64,000 nucleotides of DNA from an uncultured Oscillospiraceae bacterium (GTDB lineage Bacteria > Bacillota > Clostridia > Oscillospirales > Oscillospiraceae), in assembly GCA_947632005.1 (NCBI GenBank), contig CANRNU010000009.1:1-64000 (forward strand). Reading direction: 5' to 3'. Each line of letters starts with the position of its first letter. The stretch's first letter is position 1. The notes under the pieces are model-generated. The model was not told the DNA's origin. It did not search any database and worked only from the letters and a program-made list of their open reading frames with translations. Shown in pieces: positions 14,935-23,678 of the stretch. Position numbers and translations under genes: made by a program.

Positions 14935-17379
14935 TCATATCTTCTTCATATATCTCGCCGCGGCCTTGAGCATCAGGCGCTTCAGACCCACGGTGTCGAA
15001 CTCGATCTCCACCAGATGGTCCCCGCCCATGGGGGTCATCTTCACGATGGTCCCGGTGTGGAAGGCGCTGTGCTCCACCCGGTCCCCCACGGCAAAGGAT
15101 ACCGCGGGCTCCGCTCTCTTCGGCGCGGGAGGTTCCAGGGTCTTCCTCCGGGTGCCCTGCCAATCCCGGACGTTGGGGGCCGGGCGGCCTCCCCGCTGGG
15201 CCGCGGGCCTGCCGCCGCCCCAGCCGGCGTCCTCCTCCGGCACGTCGTCAAAGTCGAACCAGCCGGTGGGTCTCAGGTCATTATAGGGCCGGTCGATGTG
15301 CTCGGGAGGTATCTCATCCACGAATCGGCTGACCCGATGGGGGGCCGTCTGGCCGAACACCATCCGCTGGCGGGCGCTGGTGATGAAGAGCCGCCGCTTG
15401 GCCCGGGTGATGGCCACATAGGCCAGGCGCCGCTCCTCCTCCATCTGGGCCGTCTCCCCGATGGCCTGCAGGGAGGGGAAGACCCCCTCCTCCATCCCCA
15501 CCACGAATACGGTGGGAAATTCCAGGCCCTTGGCGGAGTGGATGGTCATGAGGGTGACGGTGTTTTCATCCATATCCATGGCCTGCAGGTCGGTGTAAAG
15601 GCTCACCTCGTCCAAAAATCCGGCCAGGGTATCGTCCCCGGTCTGGCGGACGTGGGTGGCGATGAAGCTCTTCAGCTCCCGGACGTTTTCCAGCCGGTTC
15701 ATATTCTCGTCCGTGTGGCTGCTCTCCAGCATCCGGGCATAGCCGGTCTTGTCCAGCAGCGCGTCATAGAGCGCCTCCAATCCCCCGGTCCGGGTCATGG
15801 CGGACAGCTCGTTCATCATGGCCACAAAGCCCTTCAGCTTCTCCGCCGCCCGGCTCAGCTCCGGGAACATGTCCGCCATGGTCAGGACCGTGAACAGGGG
15901 CAGGCCGTTCTGTTCCGCGATGCCCCGGGCCCGCTCCACGGTGGTGCTGCCGATGCCCCGGGCGGGCACGTTCACGATGCGCGTCAGGCGCAGGTCGTCC
16001 GCCGGGTTCAGGAGCACGAAGAAATAGGCCATCATATCCTTGATCTCCGCCCGCTCAAAGAAGGGGTTGCCCTTCACGATGCGGGGCCGGATGCCATGGC
16101 GCAGGAACGCCTGCTCCAGGGCCCGGGACTGGGCGTTGAGCCGGTAGAGCACCGCGTGCTCCCGGAGGTTGTCCCCCCGGTCCACGGCCTGCAGCACCTG
16201 CCGGACCACATACTGGGCCTCGTCCTCCTCGTTTTTCGCCACATACAGGGTGATACGGTCCCCGTCCCCGGCCTTGGTCCAGAGCTTTTTCCCCTTCCGG
16301 CCCCGGTTGTTGGCCACCACCGCGTTGGCGGCGGAGAGGATATGGCCGGTGGAGCGGTAATTCTGCTCCAGGCGGATGACCCGGGCATTGTCGTACTGGT
16401 CCTCGAAGGACAGGATGTTCTCGATGGTGGCCCCCCGGAAGGCATAGATGGACTGGTCGTCGTCGCCCACCACGCAGATGTTCTTCCGTCCCCCGGCCAT
16501 GAGGGTGGCCATCATGTACTGGAGATTGTTGGTGTCCTGGTACTCGTCGATGAGCACATATTTGAACTGCCGCTGGTACTTCTCCCGCACGTCGGGAAAC
16601 TCCCGCAAGATGCGCACGGTGTTGTACAGCAGGTCGTCAAAGTCCATGGCCCCGGCCTCCATGAGCCGCTTGGCATAGTCCTTGTAAAGCTCCGCCGCCC
16701 CCCGCAGCCGGATGTCCCCGCTCTTCTCCGCCGCGGATGCAAAGTCCCCCGGGGTCTGCAGCCGGTTCCGGGCCTGGTCGATGGTGCTGAGCACCCATCG
16801 GGGCGGATACATCTTCTCGTCCTTGTTCTGGTCCTTGAGGATGCGCTTCATCACCGCCGCCCGGTCCGCCTCGTCATAGATGGTGAAGCTGTCGGGGTAG
16901 CCCAGGAGACTGGCGTTTTTCCGCAGGATGCGCACGCAGGCGGAGTGGAAGGTCCTGGCCCAGATGTCCTCCGCCGCCTCGCCCAGCATGGCGTGCAGCC
17001 GGTTTTTCAGCTCGTCGGCGGCCTTGTTGGTAAAGGTGATGGCCAGGATACGCCACGGCTCCACCGGCTCATAGGCCGCGGCTTCCTCCGCCTGGCGCTT
17101 CACGGTCTCGTCCCCGGCTATATACCGGCGCATCCTGTCCAGCTTTTCCTCATCCGCGTCCGAAGGCAGCTCGTCACAGTCGGAGGCCCGGCCGTATTTC
17201 ATGAGATTGGCGATGCGGTTGATGAGCACAGTGGTCTTGCCGGAGCCCGCGCCGGCCAAAATGAGAAGCGGTCCCTCCGTGGCCATGACCGCCTGCCGCT
17301 GTTTTTCGTTCAGCCGGGGGAAGTTTTTTGCGATGACCTCCCGCCGGGCGTCTATGTAGTTTTTCGTAAAAGTGTCCAT
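14935..17379 (-). CDS. pcrA: ATP-dependent DNA helicase PcrA/UvrD
   Basis: This 814-residue superfamily 1A 3'-5' helicase works in repair and rolling-circle replication. Motifs seen are Q-motif LNEKQRQAV (24), Walker A AGAGSGKTTVLINRI (42), DEYQDTNNLQ (about 273), GDDDQSIYAFRGA (III, about 295), EQNYRST (IV), LMTIHSAKGLEFPTVFVVGMEEG (V) and VAITRAKRRLFIT (VI, about 660). The C-terminus carries the PcrA Tudor-like module (VGDRVEHSAFHTGTIVKM), which contacts RNA polymerase. It is a single gene flanked by terminators. Confidence 0.97.
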   Translation of the reverse strand: MDTFTKNYIDARREVIAKNFPRLNEKQRQAVMATEGPLLILAGAGSGKTTVLINRIANLMKYGRASDCDELPSDADEEKLDRMRRYIAGDETVKRQAEEAAAYEPVEPWRILAITFTNKAADELKNRLHAMLGEAAEDIWARTFHSACVRILRKNASLLGYPDSFTIYDEADRAAVMKRILKDQNKDEKMYPPRWVLSTIDQARNRLQTPGDFASAAEKSGDIRLRGAAELYKDYAKRLMEAGAMDFDDLLYNTVRILREFPDVREKYQRQFKYVLIDEYQDTNNLQYMMATLMAGGRKNICVVGDDDQSIYAFRGATIENILSFEDQYDNARVIRLEQNYRSTGHILSAANAVVANNRGRKGKKLWTKAGDGDRITLYVAKNEEDEAQYVVRQVLQAVDRGDNLREHAVLYRLNAQSRALEQAFLRHGIRPRIVKGNPFFERAEIKDMMAYFFVLLNPADDLRLTRIVNVPARGIGSTTVERARGIAEQNGLPLFTVLTMADMFPELSRAAEKLKGFVAMMNELSAMTRTGGLEALYDALLDKTGYARMLESSHTDENMNRLENVRELKSFIATHVRQTGDDTLAGFLDEVSLYTDLQAMDMDENTVTLMTIHSAKGLEFPTVFVVGMEEGVFPSLQAIGETAQMEEERRLAYVAITRAKRRLFITSARQRMVFGQTAPHRVSRFVDEIPPEHIDRPYNDLRPTGWFDFDDVPEEDAGWGGGRPAAQRGGRPAPNVRDWQGTRRKTLEPPAPKRAEPAVSFAVGDRVEHSAFHTGTIVKMTPMGGDHLVEIEFDTVGLKRLMLKAAARYMKKI

Positions 17380-17402
17380 GGGGAGAGTATACCATAAAAA
17401 AA

Positions 17403-17425
17403 GGCGGGAGAAAAGCCCTCCCGCC
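17403..17425 (-). terminator. Terminator of the lipoprotein gene
   Basis: GGCGGGAG (17403-17410) pairs with CTCCCGCC (17418-17425) and the minus strand continues with seven T (17396-17402). It sits between the lipoprotein stop and the pcrA start. Confidence 0.8.
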
Positions 17426-17441
17426 GGACAATGGTTTATCC

Positions 17442-17963
17442 TCAGCCGGTCACTTCCAGAAGCCGCTGTTCGATCCGGAGTGTCGCCTGGGTGTAATACT
17501 GCAATTCGGCGTCCGTCAGATCCTCGTCCTCCATGTCATCGAGCTTCTGCTCCGTCTCGGTATACTGCTCCAACATGGACAGATACTCCGTCAGCGCGCT
17601 TATGTCCGAGGCGTCATAGGACTCCATAAAATCGGCATATTCATTGAAAAAAGCCTCATAGCTGTCGATGGCCTCCTTGATCTCCGGCCGGATATCACCG
17701 TCGGAGGGAGAAGCGCCGTCTGACGGAGCCTGTTCAGGTTCCGTCGTCGGAGCCTCTGTCGCCTCCGTTTCCGGTTCCTCGTCTGACGTCCCGTTCAGCT
17801 TGTCGTCCAGGTCGTTCAATTGGTCCTCCAGGTCGTTAAGGCCATCCTCGATGTTGTCGACCACGCCGGACACTTTCTCCTCCAGGTCCTCTCCGTTCCC
17901 GCCGCAGCCCGCCAGCGCAAACAGGACTGCCAGGGCTAAAAATAATATCAGTGCCTTTTTCAC
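17442..17963 (-). CDS. Small lipoprotein with acidic linker
   Basis: The 173 residues begin with a lipoprotein signal peptide (MKKALILFLALAVLFALAGC, lipobox LAGC, Cys20). The mature part has a coiled-coil-like heptad stretch (VDNIEDGLNDLEDQLNDLDDKLNG), a Thr/Pro/Glu linker and a helical C-terminal domain of about 75 residues (EIKEAIDSYEAFFNEYADFMESYD...). The form is frequent in clostridia as an uncharacterised DUF lipoprotein. Only 15 bp separate it from the LRR gene upstream on the same strand, whose signal peptide is nearly identical (LALAVLFALA), so the two are probably co-transcribed. Confidence 0.78.
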   Translation of the reverse strand: MKKALILFLALAVLFALAGCGGNGEDLEEKVSGVVDNIEDGLNDLEDQLNDLDDKLNGTSDEEPETEATEAPTTEPEQAPSDGASPSDGDIRPEIKEAIDSYEAFFNEYADFMESYDASDISALTEYLSMLEQYTETEQKLDDMEDEDLTDAELQYYTQATLRIEQRLLEVTG

Positions 17964-17978
17964 GTTGTTCTCTCCTTT

Positions 17979-19289
17979 TCAGTTCAGACCGTTATCAAGG
18001 GCATCGGCCGTATACTGCGTTCCGGCAATAGTGATGACCATATCTTCGGCACAGCCGTTGAACACATATTTCCCCAACTCAGTCAAACCATTACCGATAC
18101 CAACCTGAGCCAGTTCCTCACAATACTGAAAAGCCCGGTCATCAATGGTGATCTCACTGTCACCAGTCCTGTTTTCACAGATAGACACGCTCACAAGATC
18201 AGGACAGCTGGAGAAAACATACTCGCCCAAAGATACCTTGCTACAATCAATCGACACATTTTCCAAATCCTCGCAAGAGTACAGAGCATATTCATCCGTA
18301 GTGAATTCTTCTCCCTCCATGCTGAAGGATGCAAGAGAACAATATTGAAACACACGTTTATCCAACTCGACAGAACAGTCCGTCATCTCTACAACTGCCT
18401 TGTCTCCACACTCCTGGAAGGCATATTCATCGGCGTCTATCTCACTTTCTGTACACACAAGAGATGTAAGGTCTTCACAGTCATAAAATGCATATTCACC
18501 TGCTGAAAGTACCGTTTTCTCCATATTAATGCTGTCCAAGCCACAATACTGAAATGCCCGCTTAGCCAGTTCAACTGTACTGCCGTTCATCGCTAAGGCC
18601 GCTTCGTCGCCGCATTCCTGAAAAGCGTAATCATTAACTTCGATGTTGCTCTCAGAAAAACTTATATCTTTTAGGTCTTCACAGTCATAGAACGCATATT
18701 CATCTATTTTCATTTCACAGCTTTTGAACGTTACACTCAATAGCCCACCATATTGGAACGCCCTCTTACTGACTGTACCAAGACAGTTCGCGAAGGTGAC
18801 ATCTGCGTCATGGCCGCACTCCTGAAAAGCGTAGCCCCCTATCTCCAGGTCACTGTTTATAATCTGTATTGTCGTAAGTTCTTCACAATCGTAGAAAGCA
18901 TATTCTCCTATCACCGGTGTGCCGCCAATGATATTCAGTGTTTCAAACTGGCCATACTGGAACGCCCGCTCATCCACTTCATATTCATAACCCGCCAATG
19001 TCACACTGTCCACATCCTCTAACTGTGCCAGTGCATGCTCCGCGATCAGAGTGACCGTGTCTCCGGCAGGACTTACCGTGGGAACAACGATATCTGTGTC
19101 CGTACAGGTCCCCAGCCCCACCAAGGTACATGTGCCGTCGCCATTGCTCTCAAACTCCATCCCCTCCGAGGGCGTGAGATCCAGCTCCAGTTCCTCTGCC
19201 GCTGCATTCGTCTCCCCGTCCGCAAAAACCGGTACTGCCAGCGCAAACAGGACCGCCAGCGCCACAAACAATGCCACTGTCTTTTTCAT
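17979..19289 (-). CDS. Exported leucine-rich-repeat (BspA-like) protein with 68-residue super-repeats
   Basis: The 436 residues have a signal peptide (MKKTVALFVALAVLFALAVPVFA) and, from about residue 95 on, 22-23-residue LRR units of the BspA type. The units alternate in a fixed order of three: 'RAFQYCGLxSI', 'EYAFYDCEDLxxI', 'YAFQECGDxAxV'. The triplet of about 68 residues recurs at least three times and shows at DNA level as a 204-bp period (for example the TCTTCAC words at 18472, 18676 and 18880). Base composition is clearly more A+T rich than the flanking genes. No anchor or sortase motif was seen. It is probably a secreted adhesion or binding protein. Confidence 0.85.
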   Translation of the reverse strand: MKKTVALFVALAVLFALAVPVFADGETNAAAEELELDLTPSEGMEFESNGDGTCTLVGLGTCTDTDIVVPTVSPAGDTVTLIAEHALAQLEDVDSVTLAGYEYEVDERAFQYGQFETLNIIGGTPVIGEYAFYDCEELTTIQIINSDLEIGGYAFQECGHDADVTFANCLGTVSKRAFQYGGLLSVTFKSCEMKIDEYAFYDCEDLKDISFSESNIEVNDYAFQECGDEAALAMNGSTVELAKRAFQYCGLDSINMEKTVLSAGEYAFYDCEDLTSLVCTESEIDADEYAFQECGDKAVVEMTDCSVELDKRVFQYCSLASFSMEGEEFTTDEYALYSCEDLENVSIDCSKVSLGEYVFSSCPDLVSVSICENRTGDSEITIDDRAFQYCEELAQVGIGNGLTELGKYVFNGCAEDMVITIAGTQYTADALDNGLN

Positions 19290-19332
19290 CGTTTCTCCTT
19301 CTCCTTTTTCTCTTGTTTTTCCGGCAGTACCG

Positions 19333-19362
19333 GCCCGGGGACAGGAGGACCTGTCCCGGGCT
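19333..19362. terminator. GC-rich hairpin upstream of the LRR gene
   Basis: GCCCGGGGACAG and CTGTCCCGGGC form a stem within 19333-19362 in front of the LRR start codon. It has no clear T run and may be a 5'-UTR structure of the minus-strand transcript. Confidence 0.35.
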
Positions 19363-19660
19363 TTCCCGCCGAGATAAACAAAAGCGGTGCAGGGAACCTA
19401 TTCCCTACACCACAAGAAGCCACACAGCCTCGCATTTCCCGCTCTTGTGTTTCCACAAAAAAGCGGATATAATACGAAACGGTGCAGTTATTCTGCTGTG
19501 TGGGAGAATCAGCCTCTCCTGCATAGGGGCGTGGGGTGTTGCGACCACCCCGCGCCCTGCCTTCATTCATCTCGTGCTTCTATTATATCGCGCACCTCCT
19601 TTCAGTGCAAGCAGTTTTTACACGGTCCGGCTGTTTACAGGCCGTGCTTTTGTGCTGTAT
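19363..19660. other. Gene-free interval between divergent LRR and MATE genes
   Basis: No supported gene is seen. It holds a further hairpin GGGCGTGGGGTG/CACCCCGCGCCC (about 19526-19557, one G-T pair). No recognised riboswitch fold was identified. Confidence 0.4.
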
Positions 19661-19665
19661 CACTC

Positions 19666-19694
19666 TTGCAATCACCCCGGGCCGCTCCTATAAT
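19666..19694 (+). promoter_or_regulatory. sigma-A promoter of the MATE gene
   Basis: TTGCAA (19666-19671), 17-nt spacer, perfect TATAAT (19689-19694), placing transcription start near 19701 and the ATG at 19742. Confidence 0.75.
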
Positions 19695-19741
19695 TGTATA
19701 GGATTTTGACGCGAATCGTTGCAAAGAGAGAGGCGGCGCGC

Positions 19742-21070
19742 ATGTTTACGAAAAAAGAGATATGGGCGCTGCTTTGGCCGCTGGTAGTAGAGCAGGTCCT
19801 CACCGGGCTCATGGGCGTGGCGGACACCTTCATGGTCTCCAATGTCGGCGAGGCCGCCATTTCCGGGGTGGCGCTGGTGGACTCCCTGAATATGCTGGTG
19901 GTCTACTTCTTCTCCGCTCTGGCGGCCGGGGGCACCATCGTCTGCTCCCAATACATCGGCCAGGAGGACGGGATAAAGGCCAACCGTGCCTCCAACCAGG
20001 TCATGAGCGCTTCGCTGGTCCTGTCGGCGGTGTGCTGTCTTGTGCTGGCCACCCTGCGCCGGCCCATTCTGAGGCTCATCTTCGGACAGGTGGAGACCGC
20101 CGTCATGGATGCGGCGGACACATATCTTCTGGTGACGTCCCTGAGCTACCCCGTGCTGGCCCTCTATTCTGCCAGCGCGGCCCTGTTCCGGGCCACCGGG
20201 GACTCCCGGCGGCCCATGATCGTGGCCCTTGTCGCGGACATCCTCAACATCATCGGCAACGCCATATTGATCTTCGGTCTCGGCATGGGGGTGCTGGGGG
20301 CGGCCCTGGCCACGCTGGGCAGCCGCATCGTCAGCGCCGTCATCATGCTGGGTTTCCAGGCAAAGCCCGGCCAGGCCATCTCCTTGGGCGGTCCCCGGTC
20401 CTACCTGCCTGATTGGGCCATGCTCCGGCGCATCCTGCGGGTGGGGCTTCCCTCCGGCGTGGAAAACGGCATGTTCCAGTTCGGCAAGCTGGTAGTCCAA
20501 TCCACCGTCTCCACCCTGGGCACCACCGCCATTGCCGCCCAGGCCATCATCTCCACCCTGGACATGTGCCAAGGTCTGCCCGGGCAGGCCATCGGCATCG
20601 GCCTTCTCACCGTGGCCGGCCAGTGCATGGGCCGTGGCCGGCCCGACGAGGCCAAACGGTATATCAAGCTGTTCACGCTCATTTCCCTGGGCGTCAACGT
20701 GGTCATCGGCCTGGCCGTGGCCGGCTCCTCGTTTTTCATCATCCGGTTCACCGCCCTCACCCCCCAGGGGCGGGACCTTGTCTGCCAGATCATCTGGTTC
20801 ATCACCGTCATGCGCATCCTCTTCTGGCCGGCGGCCTTCACCACGCCCAACGGCCTGCGGGCGGCAGGAGATGTGGCCTACACCATGTGGATCGGCACAG
20901 CCAGCATGTGGGGCCTGCGGGTGGTGATGACCTGGTACCTGTGCCGGTATACGCCGGTGGGTCTCTGGGGCATCTGGATAGGCTGGTGTACAGACTGGGT
21001 CCTGCGGGCCGTCTGCTTCCAGCTCCGCCTCCGGGGGACCAGGTGGTATGCCCACGACGTGCTGCGATAG
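19742..21070 (+). CDS. MATE-family efflux transporter
   Basis: The 442 residues form a multi-pass membrane protein of the MATE (NorM/DinF-like) family with about 12 hydrophobic helices. Diagnostic pieces are LLWPLVVEQVLTGLMGVADTFMVSNVGEAAISGVALVD at the N-terminus, FRATGDSRRPMIVALVADILNIIGNAILIFGLG near 150-200, and the second-half equivalent GLPSGVENGMFQFGKLVVQ. It should expel cationic compounds in exchange for Na+ or H+. I start at the ATG at 19742 (RBS GAGAGAGGCGG), because the frame upstream overlaps the promoter. It stands alone, ending at a convergent terminator. Confidence 0.93.
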   Translation: MFTKKEIWALLWPLVVEQVLTGLMGVADTFMVSNVGEAAISGVALVDSLNMLVVYFFSALAAGGTIVCSQYIGQEDGIKANRASNQVMSASLVLSAVCCLVLATLRRPILRLIFGQVETAVMDAADTYLLVTSLSYPVLALYSASAALFRATGDSRRPMIVALVADILNIIGNAILIFGLGMGVLGAALATLGSRIVSAVIMLGFQAKPGQAISLGGPRSYLPDWAMLRRILRVGLPSGVENGMFQFGKLVVQSTVSTLGTTAIAAQAIISTLDMCQGLPGQAIGIGLLTVAGQCMGRGRPDEAKRYIKLFTLISLGVNVVIGLAVAGSSFFIIRFTALTPQGRDLVCQIIWFITVMRILFWPAAFTTPNGLRAAGDVAYTMWIGTASMWGLRVVMTWYLCRYTPVGLWGIWIGWCTDWVLRAVCFQLRLRGTRWYAHDVLR

Positions 21071-21121
21071 CCAGTCAGACGCCTGCACTTGATCGGGAAA
21101 GCTTCGGTCCGCCCAAAGCGA

Positions 21122-21150
21122 AACGCCTCCGTCCGATGGACGGAGGCGTT
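21122..21150. terminator. Bidirectional terminator between MATE and GNAT genes
   Basis: A 13-bp perfect stem AACGCCTCCGTCC (21122-21134) / GGACGGAGGCGTT (21138-21150), with an A/T-rich tail on the plus strand. It lies between convergent genes. Confidence 0.75.
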
Positions 21151-21177
21151 CAAATCATAAAAAAGTAATAGTGGCGT

Positions 21178-21948
21178 CTACCGCCGGTTCTGCTCGCCGA
21201 TGTGGGCCAGGTCCCGTGCCGTCAGCTCCACCCAAGCGGGGCGGAAGCCGCATTTGAGGGCGTTGCGGACGCTCTTCAGATTGCACCAGGCGGCACAGTA
21301 AAATGGGATCTTCCCGCGCTCGAACGCCTCCAGCGCCAGCCGGCTGGTCAACGCCGAGGCCACGCCCCGGCGGCGATGCTCCGGCAGCACGTCTACCCCG
21401 ATCTGCCACATGCTCTCACAGTCGGCGGACATCCCCGCCAGGCCGATGAGTCTATCCCCGTCATAGGCCCCCACAGCCAGCATATCCAGCTCCCGCCGCT
21501 TCTCGCACAGGGCGTTGGACCACGCCGGCAGATAGAGCCCGGCAAAGTCCGCCGGACCCAGCAGCCGCAGCGGATACGGGCACTCCATCAGCCGCAGGGC
21601 GGTCACATCCGGCAGAAAATATTCCGCGATATAACAGGCCGCCAACCCGAAGGGGGCCAGCGCCTCGTTCAGCACATAGAGATGGGGCGTCTCGAAGGCA
21701 TGACTGGCGGGGTATGCGTTCACATACGCCCTCACCGCCTCCCGCACCCGTCCGCTGACCTGGGCCACCACATTGCTTCCGTAGGACACCAGCTCGCACT
21801 CTATGGGCCGGGGCAGATATGCCCGGGCCCGCGGGTCGCTGTTGGCGTCGGTGATCACGTTTTCCGGGCGCTGGAAATCCTCCGGGCGGCAGTTGCAGTC
21901 AATGGCCGACTGCTCCAGCGCCGCGCGCCATATCTCCTCGTTCGTCAT
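21178..21948 (-). CDS. GNAT-family N-acetyltransferase
   Basis: The 256 residues carry a GNAT fold in the C-terminal half: strand DRLIGLAGMSADCESMWQIGVDVLPEHRRRGVASALTSRLALEAFERG has the acetyl-CoA pyrophosphate loop RRRGVA (about 197-202). The ending SVRNALKCGFRPAW is a typical beta6-beta7 GF turn. The N-terminal 130 residues look like a degenerate first GNAT-like or accessory domain. The substrate is unknown. The RBS GAGGT is located inside a 20-bp repeat that also occurs 0.9 kb upstream, which suggests the gene originally followed rsmG directly. Confidence 0.85.
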   Translation of the reverse strand: MTNEEIWRAALEQSAIDCNCRPEDFQRPENVITDANSDPRARAYLPRPIECELVSYGSNVVAQVSGRVREAVRAYVNAYPASHAFETPHLYVLNEALAPFGLAACYIAEYFLPDVTALRLMECPYPLRLLGPADFAGLYLPAWSNALCEKRRELDMLAVGAYDGDRLIGLAGMSADCESMWQIGVDVLPEHRRRGVASALTSRLALEAFERGKIPFYCAAWCNLKSVRNALKCGFRPAWVELTARDLAHIGEQNRR

Positions 21949-21951
21949 GGC

Positions 21952-21971
21952 TTACCTCACCCCAGCAGGGG
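21952..21971. repeat. 20-bp direct repeat, copy A (downstream of the glycosyltransferase)
   Basis: TTACCTCACCCCAGCAGGGG is identical to 22871-22890. It contains, on the minus strand, a relic of the last codons and stop of rsmG plus the ribosome-binding site of the GNAT gene. Confidence 0.85.
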
Positions 21972-21973
21972 GT

Positions 21974-22834
21974 TTATTCCCCCAGGCGTTCTTCCGGTTG
22001 CTGCTGATACCTCACCTGCGGCTCCCCACCGTTTTTTGTCGACACGAACTGGTCAATTCCATTCTTTTGGAGAAAGACTTGGAAATAATCTCTGTCCCTG
22101 AACTGCCGGTAGCCAACAGAGTGCACCGGCAAATGCAATGCGGACATCCGGTCAGTAAATCCCACCTTCAGACCCCTCTCCTTGGCCATTGTGAAAAATG
22201 CGGTATGTTCCTGTAGCTTCAGTTCGTTGTCCCATCGATTCACATCCCGGATCGAGGCAGTCCTGGCCACGAAGAAATTCAAAACGATATCCTGCCTTTC
22301 AAACGAGGGAAACTGATTGGTCACATAATCAACATACAGCGTGGCTTTCTCCCGATCCCAACGGATCGTTCCGATATAGTTACGCTTCCAACATTTTCCC
22401 AGCAGAATACGTAAACAAACCCTCGGCCACCTGGACCATTTTACGACCGTTTCACACTGACGAATATACCCCCCCACGATGTCCATATCGTGTTCCTTGA
22501 GCGTCTGCAGTGCCTCGACTACATCTGATTTTCCATCCAGGATGAAATCGTCATCCAACAGGCAGAAATACTCTGTCTGTACCCGGTCCACCATGTAATT
22601 TCGGCCATAGGACAGTCCGCAGTCATAGGGCAGTTCATATACCGTGAGGTCCTTGCTGGGATAATGCTTGGAAAAATATTCCTTACAGGACTTTTCACTG
22701 TCGTCCGCGATTATGACCTTCGCATCCGGGTACTGACGGTACAGCGACCGGATAAGCCGCTTTACACAGCCCGGTCGTTCAAAGGTTTTCACCAGAAACG
22801 TTATTTCTGATACGTCTTTCTGCTTGCGTGCCAT
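21974..22834 (-). CDS. Family 2/GT12-like glycosyltransferase
   Basis: The 286 residues have a GT-A fold: ITFLVKTFERPGCVKRLIRSLYRQYPDAKVIIADDS at the N-terminus, then LSYGRNYMVDRVQTEYFCLLDDDFIL with the metal-binding DDD near 100 and DIVGGYIR after it. This block resembles, from memory, the beta-1,4-GalNAc transferases of family GT12, and the acidic ELKLQEHTAFF fits the catalytic-base region. It would transfer a sugar onto a surface glycan; donor and acceptor are unknown. I start at the second ATG (22832-22834; AGGAG seven bases upstream). Codon use is more A+T rich than its neighbours, and the gene is bracketed by exact 20-bp repeats, so it looks acquired. Confidence 0.82.
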   Translation of the reverse strand: MARKQKDVSEITFLVKTFERPGCVKRLIRSLYRQYPDAKVIIADDSEKSCKEYFSKHYPSKDLTVYELPYDCGLSYGRNYMVDRVQTEYFCLLDDDFILDGKSDVVEALQTLKEHDMDIVGGYIRQCETVVKWSRWPRVCLRILLGKCWKRNYIGTIRWDREKATLYVDYVTNQFPSFERQDIVLNFFVARTASIRDVNRWDNELKLQEHTAFFTMAKERGLKVGFTDRMSALHLPVHSVGYRQFRDRDYFQVFLQKNGIDQFVSTKNGGEPQVRYQQQPEERLGE

Positions 22835-22870
22835 ATTCCTCTCCTTCTCTGTCATAATGATCGTATCACA

Positions 22871-22890
22871 TTACCTCACCCCAGCAGGGG
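22871..22890. repeat. 20-bp direct repeat, copy B (within the rsmG 3' end)
   Basis: TTACCTCACCCCAGCAGGGG encodes the last codons and stop of rsmG on the minus strand and is identical to 21952-21971. Confidence 0.85.
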
Positions 22891-23580
22891 TTTTTTCTTC
22901 ATCTGGGCCCAGCGGCGGGGATACTGGGACGGGGTGGGCTTCACCTTTTCTATCACCACTGCCCCGTGGACCGTGTCCGTGCCGGGGACCTCATAGCGCC
23001 GGACCTCCCGGACCCGGCCCCCCAGGGCCCGGACGGCGAAATCAGCCTGGGACACCTCTTCCTCACAGTCCGGCTTTTTCATGGCCAAAAACAGGCCGCC
23101 CACCTTCGTCAGGGGCAGGCACAGCTCCGCCAGCAGATACAGCTCCGCCACCGCCCGGCCCGTCACGATATCGAACGTCTCCCGGAGGTCGGAGAGCTCC
23201 TCCGCCCGGCCCCAGAGGCACTGTACGTCCCCCATGCCCAGCCGGGCGCAGGCATCCCGCACGAAATCCATCTTCTTGCCCACGCTGTCGATGACCGTGA
23301 GACGCACATCGGGCCGCAGGATGCGGATGGGCACCCCGGGAAAGCCCCCGCCGGAGCCCACGTCCGCCACCGTCTTCCCGGCAAAGTCCGCCACGTTCAA
23401 AAGTGCCGCGCTGTCCAGAAAGTGCAGCCGGGCCGCTGCCGCCGGGTCCCGGATGGCCGTCAGGTTGGTGGTCTCGTTGGCCTTCATGAGCAGCGCGCCG
23501 TATGCCGCCATGGCCCCGACCTGTGCCGGCGTCGCGGCAATGCCCATGGCCCGCAGGCCCTCGGAAATGATCTTCTCCAT
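22876..23580 (-). CDS. rsmG: 16S rRNA (guanine527-N7)-methyltransferase
   Basis: This 234-residue Rossmann methyltransferase of the GidB/RsmG family shows NETTNLTAIRDPAAAARLHFLDSAAL (about 36-60), the SAM site VADVGSGGGFPGVPIRILRP (about 70-90) and the family's C-terminal IEKVKPTPSQYPRRWAQMKKKPLL. The protein methylates G527 of 16S rRNA in the 530 loop. Length is normal. The usual partner genes mnmG/mnmE are not in the window. The 3' end coincides with a direct repeat bordering the inserted glycosyltransferase gene. Confidence 0.95.
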   Translation of the reverse strand: MEKIISEGLRAMGIAATPAQVGAMAAYGALLMKANETTNLTAIRDPAAAARLHFLDSAALLNVADFAGKTVADVGSGGGFPGVPIRILRPDVRLTVIDSVGKKMDFVRDACARLGMGDVQCLWGRAEELSDLRETFDIVTGRAVAELYLLAELCLPLTKVGGLFLAMKKPDCEEEVSQADFAVRALGGRVREVRRYEVPGTDTVHGAVVIEKVKPTPSQYPRRWAQMKKKPLLG

Positions 23581-23678
23581 ACGCTCATCCTCAACAGCAG
23601 AAGAGGCGCGCCCGCGGCGCGCCTCATTTCTTTTCTTTTACGCCTTACCGGCAGTATACCATAGGCCGGTCCCGTCTT

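Noticed and set aside
14881-17397. 838-residue plus-strand frame opposite pcrA
   Set aside because: All helicase motifs are on the minus strand; this is a complement-strand artefact.
19363-19660. Riboswitch upstream of the MATE pump
   Set aside because: The MATE promoter lies at 19666-19694, downstream of the hairpins, so they are not in its 5' leader.
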